Shown: positions 15,199 through 22,065 of the stretch, one piece after another | Numbering within the stretch: the stretch's first letter is position 1 | How the letters are laid out: each line of letters starts with the position of its first letter | Assembly (NCBI RefSeq): GCF_009720745.1 | Contig: NZ_WNKX01000038.1 | Coordinates: forward strand, 1-35,080 | Origin: Massilia eburnea | Lineage (GTDB): Bacteria; Pseudomonadota; Gammaproteobacteria; Burkholderiales; Burkholderiaceae_D | Direction of reading: 5' to 3' | Length of the DNA: 35,080 nt | Program-made: the position numbers and the translations under genes | Notes under the pieces: model-generated | Told to the model about the DNA's origin: nothing | What the model saw: only the letters and a program-made list of their open reading frames with translations | Databases searched by the model: none

Positions 15199-16377
15199 TT
15201 AACCGCCGCTTGCCTCGCGCACGCGCAGCTTGGCCTTGAACTCTTCGAGTTCTTTGGAGCCGATGAAGAAGTCCTGCTCAAGCGGGCCTTCAATCATGTA
15301 GTCGTCGACCTGCTTGCCGCCGTGAGTGACCAGGGCGCGCAATTGGACCTGGCCTTCGTGCGGGGTGACGACCAGGCGGGTGCGCCATTCCTCGGCGCCT
15401 TTGCCCATCGCGATCTCGGCTGGCGCGCCGGCCTTCACTAGAACGGTCGGGTTCTGGCCCTGCATACTGAGCGTCACCAGATAGTGCTTGTCAGTCGTGG
15501 CAGCAGGTTGCGCCGCCCAGCTGGCCAGGCTGCAGGCGGCCAACAGCATACCTGCCGCAAAACGGCCGGCCAGACGCTGTGCCGGTGTGACGGTCGACTT
15601 CAAATTCACGATTCTCTCCTTCAGTGGATGGGCGGCCTGCCATTGGCAAGCCAGGGGAATGCCTTGCGCCGACAGCTGCGTCTTGAGCAGGGCGCGGGCA
15701 TAGGTGGCGGCCTGCCCGTGGCGGCGCAGCACCGTCGCGTCGCAGGCCAGTTCCTGGTCCAGGCGGAAGCGGACTGCGGCAACATGGATCAAGGGATTGC
15801 ACCAGGCCAGGCATTGCAGCAGCGCGCAGGCGGCGTTGGCCCACAGGTCGCCGCGTTTGGCATGGATGCGTTCATGCGCCAGCACCAGGCGCCGCTCGTC
15901 CCGGCCATAGCGGCGGCGGAAGTCGGCCGGAAGCACCAGCCATGGCCGCCATATACCCAGCAGCACCGGACCGCTGTTGGCCGCGCCGCTGCGCATGACG
16001 CGCGCGCTGCCGGACGGGGTGGAACGCCGCAGGCGGTGCAGGTAGCACCACTGCTGCCAGGCCAGCCAGGCGGCCGTGGCGGCGGCGCCGGCCAGCCAGG
16101 CCGCACCCAGCCAGGATTGCCAGGGACGCGCGGCGGCAACAGCGCTGGCGCCGGCCGTCTGCAGCAGGGTTGGCGCCGCCGGCAAGGTGAGCTCCAGTGG
16201 CAGCGGTCCGGCGCCATGCGGCAGCAGCGCGCCGATCATGCTGGCCGGGACGACGGCCCAGGCAGCGTAGGCGGCGCCGGCGCCGCACCACTGGCGCAGC
16301 GGGCGGCGCACCAGCAGCAGCAGGGCGCTGGCTAACAGGCTGGCCAGCAGGACGCGCAGCAGCGGCTCACTTGCCAT
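15199..16377 (-). CDS. BlaR1/MecR1-like M56 membrane metallopeptidase
   Basis: The 392-residue protein has N-terminal membrane segments (about residues 7-24, 33-53 and 88-108). A cytoplasmic zinc protease domain follows with HERIH (His168-Glu169...His172) and a third ligand in DQELACD (Glu209). Another span lies near 270-290, and a periplasmic tail of about 100 residues ends the protein. M56 proteins sense a signal outside and cleave the partner BlaI-type repressor. Here the tail is short and lacks a penicillin-binding SxxK domain, so the signal is probably not a beta-lactam. It overlaps blaI by 11 nt and is co-transcribed with it. Confidence 0.87.
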   Translation of the reverse strand: MASEPLLRVLLASLLASALLLLVRRPLRQWCGAGAAYAAWAVVPASMIGALLPHGAGPLPLELTLPAAPTLLQTAGASAVAAARPWQSWLGAAWLAGAAATAAWLAWQQWCYLHRLRRSTPSGSARVMRSGAANSGPVLLGIWRPWLVLPADFRRRYGRDERRLVLAHERIHAKRGDLWANAACALLQCLAWCNPLIHVAAVRFRLDQELACDATVLRRHGQAATYARALLKTQLSAQGIPLACQWQAAHPLKERIVNLKSTVTPAQRLAGRFAAGMLLAACSLASWAAQPAATTDKHYLVTLSMQGQNPTVLVKAGAPAEIAMGKGAEEWRTRLVVTPHEGQVQLRALVTHGGKQVDDYMIEGPLEQDFFIGSKELEEFKAKLRVREASGG

Positions 16378-16744
16378 CGTCGAGCTCCTCGATCAGGCGC
16401 TTCAAGTCGGCGATATCGGCCTTGCTCAGCTTGCGGTGGCGGCTGAAGTGGGCCACCAGCGGCGCCACGCGGCCGTCGAACATGCGGTCAAGGAAGCCCT
16501 TGCTTTCGCTGGCCAGCCATTGTTCGCGCTTGAGCAGGGGCGCATACAGGTAGCGCCGTCCGTCTTTCTCGGCGCTGATGGCGCCTTTGTTGAGCAAGCG
16601 GTTGAGCAGGGTCTTGACGGTGGCGTCCTGCCATTGCTGCGCCGCCAGCGCCGTGCATATCTCGTCGGCGCCCAGCGGATGCTGCTGCCACAGCACGTCC
16701 ATGACGACGGCTTCGGCTTCGCTGATCTGGATGGTCATAATCAT
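16367..16744 (-). CDS. BlaI/MecI/CopY-family repressor
   Basis: This 125-residue winged-helix repressor has the family start 'ISEAEAVVMDVLW', the recognition region 'ATVKTLLNRLLNKGAI' and the wing 'DGRRYLYAPLL'. The C-terminal half is a dimerisation helix region. It overlaps the M56 protease gene, the standard sensor/repressor pair, and should be inactivated by cleavage. Two TTAC...GTAA inverted repeats upstream (16745-16756 and 16771-16782) fit the family's TACA-N2-TGTA operators and point to autorepression. The first ATG (16744) and the one two codons later are both possible. Confidence 0.9.
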   Translation of the reverse strand: MIMTIQISEAEAVVMDVLWQQHPLGADEICTALAAQQWQDATVKTLLNRLLNKGAISAEKDGRRYLYAPLLKREQWLASESKGFLDRMFDGRVAPLVAHFSRHRKLSKADIADLKRLIEELDDGK

Positions 16745-16795
16745 TTACGCGTGTAATCGGTGATGCATGGTTACATTTGTAATCGATCATGTCAA
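16745..16795 (-). promoter_or_regulatory. blaI-like promoter with two putative BlaI operators
   Basis: On the minus strand a consensus TTGACA (16790-16795) is followed at about 16-17 nt by a weak -10 (TAACCA or AACCAT). The inverted repeat TTACATTTGTAA (16771-16782) falls in the spacer and a second, TTACGCGTGTAA (16745-16756), abuts the start codon. Both resemble BlaI/MecI operators, and occupancy would block polymerase. Confidence 0.6.
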
Positions 16796-16803
16796 GGCTG
16801 TGC

Positions 16804-17442
16804 TCAGGGCAGTTCGCGCGAAGAGTGCGAGTCGATGGAATAGGGATGATGTTCGTCGAGGAAGCCCGGTTGCGCGCGCACGCGCTCGATCCACGCGCAT
16901 ACCTGCGCAAACTCGCGCAGCGGCAGGCCCGCCTCGTCGGCGCGGTGGGTGTAGGCGAACAGCGCGATATCGGCAATCGTGTATTGGTCGCCGCAGATGA
17001 AGGGCCGCTGCGCCAGCTCGCGCTCGAGGATTTGCAGTGCGCGCAGGCCGCCCGCGCGGCGCATTGCCACCAGCGCTGCCGGCCGGCGCGCCAGCTTGCC
17101 GGTCATGGTCCAGTGCCGCAGCGAGGCGATGTTCAGGATGCAGTCCTGCTCGAACGACATCCACTGCTGCACCTTGGCCGCCGCAAAGGCGTCATCAGGC
17201 AAGTACTGTGTGCCGCTGGCGAGGAAAGTGAGGATGGCATTCGATTCCGCCAGTACCCGTCCATCATCCAGCCGCAGCGCCGGCACCGCCCCGGTGGGAT
17301 TGATCGCGAGGTATTCCGCCTGCTGTCCCTCGCCCTCGAAGATGCTGACCAACTCTGTTCGGTAGGGCAGGCCGAGGTGCGACAGCAGCAGCCGCACTTT
17401 ATAGGCGTTTTGCGAAGGCAGGTAATCGAATAGCGTCAGCAT
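16804..17442 (-). CDS. Glutathione S-transferase family protein
   Basis: This 212-residue protein has an N-terminal thioredoxin-like GST domain (residues 1-80) with the catalytic region 'FDYLPSQNAYKVRLLL' (Ser10 is a candidate), the cis-Pro in GAVPALRL and the glutathione-binding ESNAI motif. The all-helical C-terminal domain follows and contains the N-capping-type segment 'YTIADIALFAYTH'. It conjugates glutathione to electrophiles or acts as a related reductase; the substrate is not predictable. It is divergent from the amidohydrolase at 17535 and lies 60 nt upstream of blaI on the same strand, with the blaI promoter in between. Confidence 0.9.
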   Translation of the reverse strand: MLTLFDYLPSQNAYKVRLLLSHLGLPYRTELVSIFEGEGQQAEYLAINPTGAVPALRLDDGRVLAESNAILTFLASGTQYLPDDAFAAAKVQQWMSFEQDCILNIASLRHWTMTGKLARRPAALVAMRRAGGLRALQILERELAQRPFICGDQYTIADIALFAYTHRADEAGLPLREFAQVCAWIERVRAQPGFLDEHHPYSIDSHSSRELP

Positions 17443-17469
17443 GTTGGTTCTCCATTGTGCAAAGCATCA

Positions 17470-17498
17470 TTGGACCAGTGTGTGAAGCGCGCTACACT
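17470..17498 (+). promoter_or_regulatory. Possible sigma-70 promoter for the amidohydrolase gene
   Basis: TTGGAC (17470-17475) and TACACT (17493-17498) are separated by 17 nt, about 37 nt before the ATG at 17535. Both hexamers are partial matches to consensus. Confidence 0.4.
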
Positions 17499-17534
17499 CT
17501 GGATCTTGCTTTCAAATTCGAAAGGACCGACTCC

Positions 17535-19190
17535 ATGCATTTCCGCCGCACCCTGCTCGCCGCCGCGCTGGCCGCCGCCACCGCCGCCAATGCCGGCACC
17601 ATGATCGACAACGCCAACGGCTACACCCTCAACGGCAAAGGCCGGCTGGTGCAGTTCCAGGCGCTGGCTTTTGACGACAGCGGCAAGCTGCTGGCTGTCG
17701 GCAGTGCGAAGGAAGTCGCCGCCAAAGCCAAGGGCTTCAAGCGCATCGACGTGCAGGGCAAGACCGTGCTGCCTGGCCTGATCGACGCCCACGGCCACGT
17801 GTTCGGTCTCGGCGAGGTGGCCACCAGCGCCGATTTGTACAGCCCGCCCTCGCTGGCGGCAGCGCAAGCTTCGGTGGCCAGGTATGCACAGGCCAACCCG
17901 CAGCGCAAATGGGTGATCGGCAAAGGGTGGAACCAGGAAATCTGGAAGCTCGGCCGCTTCCCCAACGTCGCCGAACTTGACGCTGTCGTGAGCGACCGCC
18001 CGGCCGCCATGGAACGTATCGACGGCCATGCCATGTGGGTCAACACCAGGGCGCTGCAGGCGGCCGGCATCACGAAGGACACCAAGGATCCCGCCGGCGG
18101 CAAGATCGAGCGCGACGCCAACGGCGAGGCGACCGGCATCCTGGTCGACAATGCGATGGAGTTCGTCTACAAGGTACTGCCGAAGCCGACCGAGTCCGAA
18201 GCACGCGCCATGCTCGATGGGGCCTTGGGCATGCTCTCCAGCGTCGGCCTGACCAGCGTGCACGATGCCGGCATCGATGCCAATGCAGACCGCCTGTTCC
18301 GCGATTACGCCGACCACGGCAAACTCACCACCCGCGTCTATGCCATGATCGGCGACGTCGGTCCGGACTTCGAGCATCTATCGAAAAACGGCCCGCTGCA
18401 GTCGTACGCTGACGGCCACTACGCGCTGGCCGCCGTCAAGCTGTACTCCGACGGCGCGCTGGGCAGCCGCGGGGCCGCGCTGATCGAGCCATACAGCGAT
18501 GCGCCGCACACGCGCGGCCTGCTGTTCAACACCGACCTCGCCATCCATGAAAAGATGGAGAAAGCCATGAAGGCGGGCTACCAGGTCAATGTGCACGCCA
18601 TCGGCGACGCCGGCAACAAGCAGATCCTCGACAGCTTTGAGCAACTGGGCAAGCAGTACCCGCTGGCGCCCAGGCGCAACCGCATCGAGCATGCCCAGGT
18701 GGTGCAGCTGAGCGACATCCCCCGTTTCAAGCACCTGTCCATTGTGCCGTCGATGCAGCCGACCCATGCCACCTCCGACCAGAATATGGCCGTGCAGCGC
18801 GTTGGCCCTGAGCGCATCAAGGGCGCATACGCCTGGCGCACGTTCCTGAAGCAGGGCAGCCGCATCGCCTGCGGTTCCGACTTCCCGATCGAATCGCCCA
18901 ACCCGCTGCAAGGCATCCACGCCGCCGTCACGCGCCAGGACATGCAGGACGTGCCAACAGGCGGCTGGTACAAGGAACAAGCCATGACCCTGACCGAAGC
19001 TTTCCGCTGCTTCACCCTGGACGCCGCCTGGGCCGCGCACCAGGAGCAATCCATCGGCTCTTTGGAAAAGGGCAAGTGGGCCGACTTCATCATCACCGAC
19101 CGCGACCTGTTCAAAGTCCCCGCCGAGGAAATCGGCAAGATCGGCGTCCTGGAAACCTGGGTCGGCGGCAAGCAAGTCTTCCACAAATAG
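17535..19190 (+). CDS. Exported amidohydrolase, YtcJ/amidohydrolase-3 family
   Basis: This 551-residue metal-dependent hydrolase starts with a signal peptide (MHFRRTLLAAALAAATAANA). The amidohydrolase opening is 'VLPGLIDAHGHVFG' (His86, His88), followed by 'GKGWNQEIWKLGRFP', 'DGHAMWVNTRAL', 'VHAIGDAGN', 'RIEHAQV' and 'CGSDFPIESPNPL', which is the YtcJ-like pattern. The C-terminus returns to the composite beta domain (GSLEKGKWADFIITD). Members hydrolyse C-N bonds in amides or cyclic ureides; the substrate is unknown. The ATG at 17535 has AAAGGA 9-10 nt upstream and begins the signal peptide directly. It is monocistronic and followed by a 91-bp inverted repeat. Confidence 0.9.
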   Translation: MHFRRTLLAAALAAATAANAGTMIDNANGYTLNGKGRLVQFQALAFDDSGKLLAVGSAKEVAAKAKGFKRIDVQGKTVLPGLIDAHGHVFGLGEVATSADLYSPPSLAAAQASVARYAQANPQRKWVIGKGWNQEIWKLGRFPNVAELDAVVSDRPAAMERIDGHAMWVNTRALQAAGITKDTKDPAGGKIERDANGEATGILVDNAMEFVYKVLPKPTESEARAMLDGALGMLSSVGLTSVHDAGIDANADRLFRDYADHGKLTTRVYAMIGDVGPDFEHLSKNGPLQSYADGHYALAAVKLYSDGALGSRGAALIEPYSDAPHTRGLLFNTDLAIHEKMEKAMKAGYQVNVHAIGDAGNKQILDSFEQLGKQYPLAPRRNRIEHAQVVQLSDIPRFKHLSIVPSMQPTHATSDQNMAVQRVGPERIKGAYAWRTFLKQGSRIACGSDFPIESPNPLQGIHAAVTRQDMQDVPTGGWYKEQAMTLTEAFRCFTLDAAWAAHQEQSIGSLEKGKWADFIITDRDLFKVPAEEIGKIGVLETWVGGKQVFHK

Positions 19191-19198
19191 CAAACTAG

Positions 19199-19289
19199 AA
19201 GTCGGGGTCAGCTCTGGCAATCGGACATTTGTGTTGCAGTGCGACGCACTGCGACACAAATGTCCGGTTGCCAGAGCTGACCCCAACTT
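19199..19289. repeat. 91-bp inverted repeat of GGGGTCAG/CTGACCCC type
   Basis: The 45-bp arms (19199-19243 and 19245-19289) are reverse complements except at three positions, around a single base. Outer ends read AAGT(C/T)GGGGTCAGCTCTGG. The transcript would fold into a very long hairpin. It starts 8 nt after the amidohydrolase stop and ends 16 nt before the next start codon, so it probably terminates or insulates. The mismatches are all transitions, as expected of a decaying perfect palindrome. Confidence 0.8.
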
Positions 19290-19305
19290 TCAAATAGGAG
19301 TGTGC

Positions 19306-19794
19306 ATGCGACGCGTCATTGCTGGATCGATGTTGCTGTTGGCCACCGGCGCAGGTTTGGTCTGGCTGGCCTTGCCCTATATCTGGCTGCCTAGCGGCAC
19401 CTCTACCATTGGCCTGTGGCGGGCAGCCGAAGCGTTCCATCAGTGTTCGCGCGATGTGCCACACTCCGATGGGGGATATTGGTTGCCGACTGCAACGGAA
19501 ATCGTTGAACTGGAGTTGGAGCTATGGCCGACGCTGGAGCAGCGCGACAAGCTTGGACAGCCGGTCCCGCCAAGGTTCCAGCAGTTTCGACGCCAGTACA
19601 TTGGGTTTACCAGGAATGGAGAGCGGCTTATTTACGGCAATTTCTCGGCGTGGCCTGAAGACGAACCATGGCGCGAATGGAGTTTGCTGGAGCGGCCAGT
19701 CAATGTCTGTGATGGCGGCCGCTATTTCTGGGGCATAGTCTATAGGCCCAAAAGTAAGCAGTTTGAGGAGCCGCAGTTCAACGGTGTGGGTTGA
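19306..19794 (+). CDS. Hypothetical protein with N-terminal membrane anchor
   Basis: This 162-residue protein starts MRRVIAGSMLLLATGAGLVW, a signal anchor with about one membrane span. A soluble part follows that is rich in Trp and acidic residues, with segments such as 'WLPTATEIVELELELWPTL' and 'NVCDGGRYFWGIVY'. AGGAG lies 7 nt before the chosen ATG; the frame is open upstream into the repeat but has no better start. I do not recognise the family. It is convergent with the antitoxin-like gene and directly follows the 91-bp repeat. Confidence 0.65.
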   Translation: MRRVIAGSMLLLATGAGLVWLALPYIWLPSGTSTIGLWRAAEAFHQCSRDVPHSDGGYWLPTATEIVELELELWPTLEQRDKLGQPVPPRFQQFRRQYIGFTRNGERLIYGNFSAWPEDEPWREWSLLERPVNVCDGGRYFWGIVYRPKSKQFEEPQFNGVG

Positions 19795-19805
19795 CCCGGC
19801 TGCGC

Positions 19806-20195
19806 TCACCTGGCACTGCCCAGCCTTAGGTCGAACTCGAATGGCCGCGCGATTTGCGCTGTGAGGTGGAATGAGAGTGGCGAGACGCCGCCCAAGGTGC
19901 GCACTCGTCCCGTCATCCATAATTGGGCATTCTCATTTTCGAACACTTCGCGTGCGCGCGAAAACGCCCGTTCGGTGCGGCAGATCCTGTCCTGCTCCAG
20001 CGGGGCGAGCTTTGATTTGCCGGCAATTCGTTTGGCGATTGTGCTCTTGGGAAGGCGCAAGCTGGACACAAGGAAGTCAGTGCTCACTCCCAGGCGCCGT
20101 GCGAGATCTGGGATGGGCGCGCCGGTCAGGGCGCCGCTGCGCAGCGCCTCAATCACGGCGCTGCTGTCGTCTTGCAGGAGCTCGCTCGGCTTCAT
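19806..20195 (-). CDS. Solitary Xre/MbcA/ParS-type antitoxin-like protein
   Basis: The 129-residue protein has an N-terminal Xre-type helix-turn-helix ('IPDLARRLGVSTDFLVSSL' then 'LPKSTIAKRIAGKSKLAPLEQDRI') and a C-terminal MbcA/ParS toxin-binding-like region ('AREVFENENAQLWMTGRV' and 'LGGVSPLSFHLTAQIARPF'). This is the architecture of antitoxins paired with RES-domain NAD-degrading toxins. No RES gene is present on either side; the neighbour downstream is the unrelated membrane-anchored protein. It may be an orphan antitoxin or a repurposed regulator. The C-terminus (DLRLGSAR) is shorter and more diverged than usual. It is divergent from hutU, with 134 nt between the starts. Confidence 0.75.
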   Translation of the reverse strand: MKPSELLQDDSSAVIEALRSGALTGAPIPDLARRLGVSTDFLVSSLRLPKSTIAKRIAGKSKLAPLEQDRICRTERAFSRAREVFENENAQLWMTGRVRTLGGVSPLSFHLTAQIARPFEFDLRLGSAR

Positions 20196-20248
20196 GGCGG
20201 TCTCATCCTGAAAATCGCTTTACTCATAATAGACCGCCGAAAAAGCGT

Positions 20249-20277
20249 TTGACTTACTTGTCTATACAACTTAAGCT
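20249..20277 (+). promoter_or_regulatory. Probable hut operon promoter
   Basis: TTGACT (20249-20254) matches the -35 consensus at five positions. At 17 nt spacing a weak -10, TAAGCT (20272-20277), follows. The HutC-like palindrome occupies the spacer. The hutU ATG is about 50 nt downstream. Confidence 0.5.
20258..20269. promoter_or_regulatory. Probable HutC operator
   Basis: TTGTCTATACAA is an inverted repeat (TTGT...ACAA) that resembles the HutC sites known from pseudomonads, which are built on TTGTATA/TATACAA half-sites. Its place between -35 and -10 of the hutU promoter fits repression by the HutC encoded at 10988-11707. Confidence 0.65.
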
Positions 20278-20329
20278 GTAAATATGCGCGGGCCGGGCAG
20301 GCCCGTTCTCACCAACTTGAGGAGATGAC

Positions 20330-22036
20330 ATGAGCACCCAGCACCTGGACAACGATCCCCGCTACGACGCCACCCGCGATATCCGCGCCCCGCGCGGCCC
20401 GGAAATGGTCTGCAAGACCTGGGGCGCCGAGGCGGCTTACCGCATGATCCAGAACAACCTGGACAAGGAAGTGGCGGAGAACCCGAAACACCTGGTGGTG
20501 TACGGTGGTATCGGCCGCGCGGCCCGCAACTGGGAGTGCTTCGACCAGATCCTCGCTTCCCTGAAAAAGCTGGAAGCCAATGAAACCCTGCTGATCCAGT
20601 CCGGCAAGCCGGTCGGCGTGTTCCAGACCCACGAAGATGCGCCGCGCGTGCTGCTGGCGAACTCCAACCTGGTGCCGAAATGGGCCAACTGGGAGCACTT
20701 CAATGAACTGGACCGCCAGGGCCTGTTCATGTACGGCCAGATGACGGCCGGTTCCTGGATCTATATCGGCACCCAGGGCATCGTGCAGGGTACTTATGAA
20801 ACCTTTGCCGAAGCGGGCCGCCAGCACTTCGGCGGCGACCTGAAAGGCCGCTGGGTGCTGACCGCAGGCCTGGGCGGCATGGGCGGCGCGCAGCCGCTGG
20901 CCGCGACCTTCGCCGGCGCCGTGTCGCTGAATATCGAGTGCCAGCAGTCCTCGATCGACTTCCGCCTGCGCACCCGCTACCTGGACAAGCAGGCTGCCAA
21001 CATCGACGAAGCGCTGGAAATGATCAAGCTGCACAAGGCCAATGGCGACGCCATCTCCATCGGCCTGCTGGGCAACGCTGCCGACATCCTGCCGGAGCTG
21101 GTCAAGCGCGCCAAGGCCGGCGGCATCGTGCCGGACGTGGTGACCGACCAGACGTCGGCGCACGACCTGGTGAACGGCTACCTGCCGCAGGGCTGGACCG
21201 TGGAACAGTGGAAGGCCGCGCAGGCCGACGCTGCGCAGCACGCCAAACTGACCGATGCTGCCGCTGCTTCCTGCGCGGTGCACGTGCAAGCCATGCTGGA
21301 CTTCCAGGCGCTGGGCGCCAAGGTGGTCGACTACGGCAACAACATCCGCCAGGTGGCCTTCGACAAGGGCGTGAAGAATGCCTTCGACTTCCCTGGTTTC
21401 GTGCCGGCGTATATCCGCCCGCAGTTCTGCGAAGGCCGCGGCCCCTTCCGCTGGGTGGCGCTGTCCGGCGATCCGGAAGATATCTACAAGACCGATGCCA
21501 AGATCAAGGAACTGTTCCCGCACCACGCCAACGTGCACCGCTGGCTGGACATGGCGCGTGAGCGCATCGCCTTCCAGGGCCTGCCGGCGCGTATCTGCTG
21601 GCTGGGCCTGGGCGAGCGCCATATTGCCGGCCTGGCGTTCAATGAAATGGTGCGCAAGGGCGAGCTGAAAGCGCCGATCGTGATCGGCCGCGACCACCTG
21701 GATACCGGTTCGGTTGCTTCGCCCAACCGCGAGACCGAAGGCATGCGCGACGGTACCGATGCGGTGTCGGACTGGCCGCTCCTGAACGCCATGCTGAATA
21801 CCGCCGGCGGCGCGACCTGGGTGTCGCTGCACCACGGCGGCGGGGTGGGCATGGGCTATTCGCAGCACTCGGGCGTGGTGATCGTGGCTGACGGTTCCGA
21901 GGCTGCCGCCAAGCGCCTGGCGCGCGTGCTGGTCAACGACTGCGGCTCGGGCGTGATGCGCCATGCGGATGCCGGCTACGAGTCCGCCATTGCATGCGCC
22001 AAGCGTAATAAACTGAACCTGCCGATGATCAAATAA
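20330..22036 (+). CDS. hutU: Urocanate hydratase
   Basis: This 568-residue urocanase converts urocanate to 4-imidazolone-5-propionate, the second step of histidine breakdown, with tightly bound NAD as an electrophile. Hallmarks are the N-terminal 'GPEMVCKTWGAEAAYRM', 'LLIQSGKPVGVF', the NAD-binding glycine run GLGGMGGAQ (180-188), 'VVDYGNNIRQ' and 'ARICWLGLGERH' (Cys423, probably the conserved active-site Cys). The length is normal for the family. A strong GAGGAG lies about 6 nt upstream of the ATG. It is the first gene of the operon, under the HutC-like operator. Confidence 0.97.
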   Translation: MSTQHLDNDPRYDATRDIRAPRGPEMVCKTWGAEAAYRMIQNNLDKEVAENPKHLVVYGGIGRAARNWECFDQILASLKKLEANETLLIQSGKPVGVFQTHEDAPRVLLANSNLVPKWANWEHFNELDRQGLFMYGQMTAGSWIYIGTQGIVQGTYETFAEAGRQHFGGDLKGRWVLTAGLGGMGGAQPLAATFAGAVSLNIECQQSSIDFRLRTRYLDKQAANIDEALEMIKLHKANGDAISIGLLGNAADILPELVKRAKAGGIVPDVVTDQTSAHDLVNGYLPQGWTVEQWKAAQADAAQHAKLTDAAAASCAVHVQAMLDFQALGAKVVDYGNNIRQVAFDKGVKNAFDFPGFVPAYIRPQFCEGRGPFRWVALSGDPEDIYKTDAKIKELFPHHANVHRWLDMARERIAFQGLPARICWLGLGERHIAGLAFNEMVRKGELKAPIVIGRDHLDTGSVASPNRETEGMRDGTDAVSDWPLLNAMLNTAGGATWVSLHHGGGVGMGYSQHSGVVIVADGSEAAAKRLARVLVNDCGSGVMRHADAGYESAIACAKRNKLNLPMIK

Positions 22037-22065
22037 AACCGGCAAACGAATACGAGAAATTAAAC

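Noticed and set aside
19806..19890. Frameshift at the C-terminus of the Xre/MbcA-like protein
   Set aside because: The reading frame still aligns loosely with the expected T-x-I-x-R pattern, and the other frames do not restore a better ending, so divergence is more likely than a frameshift.
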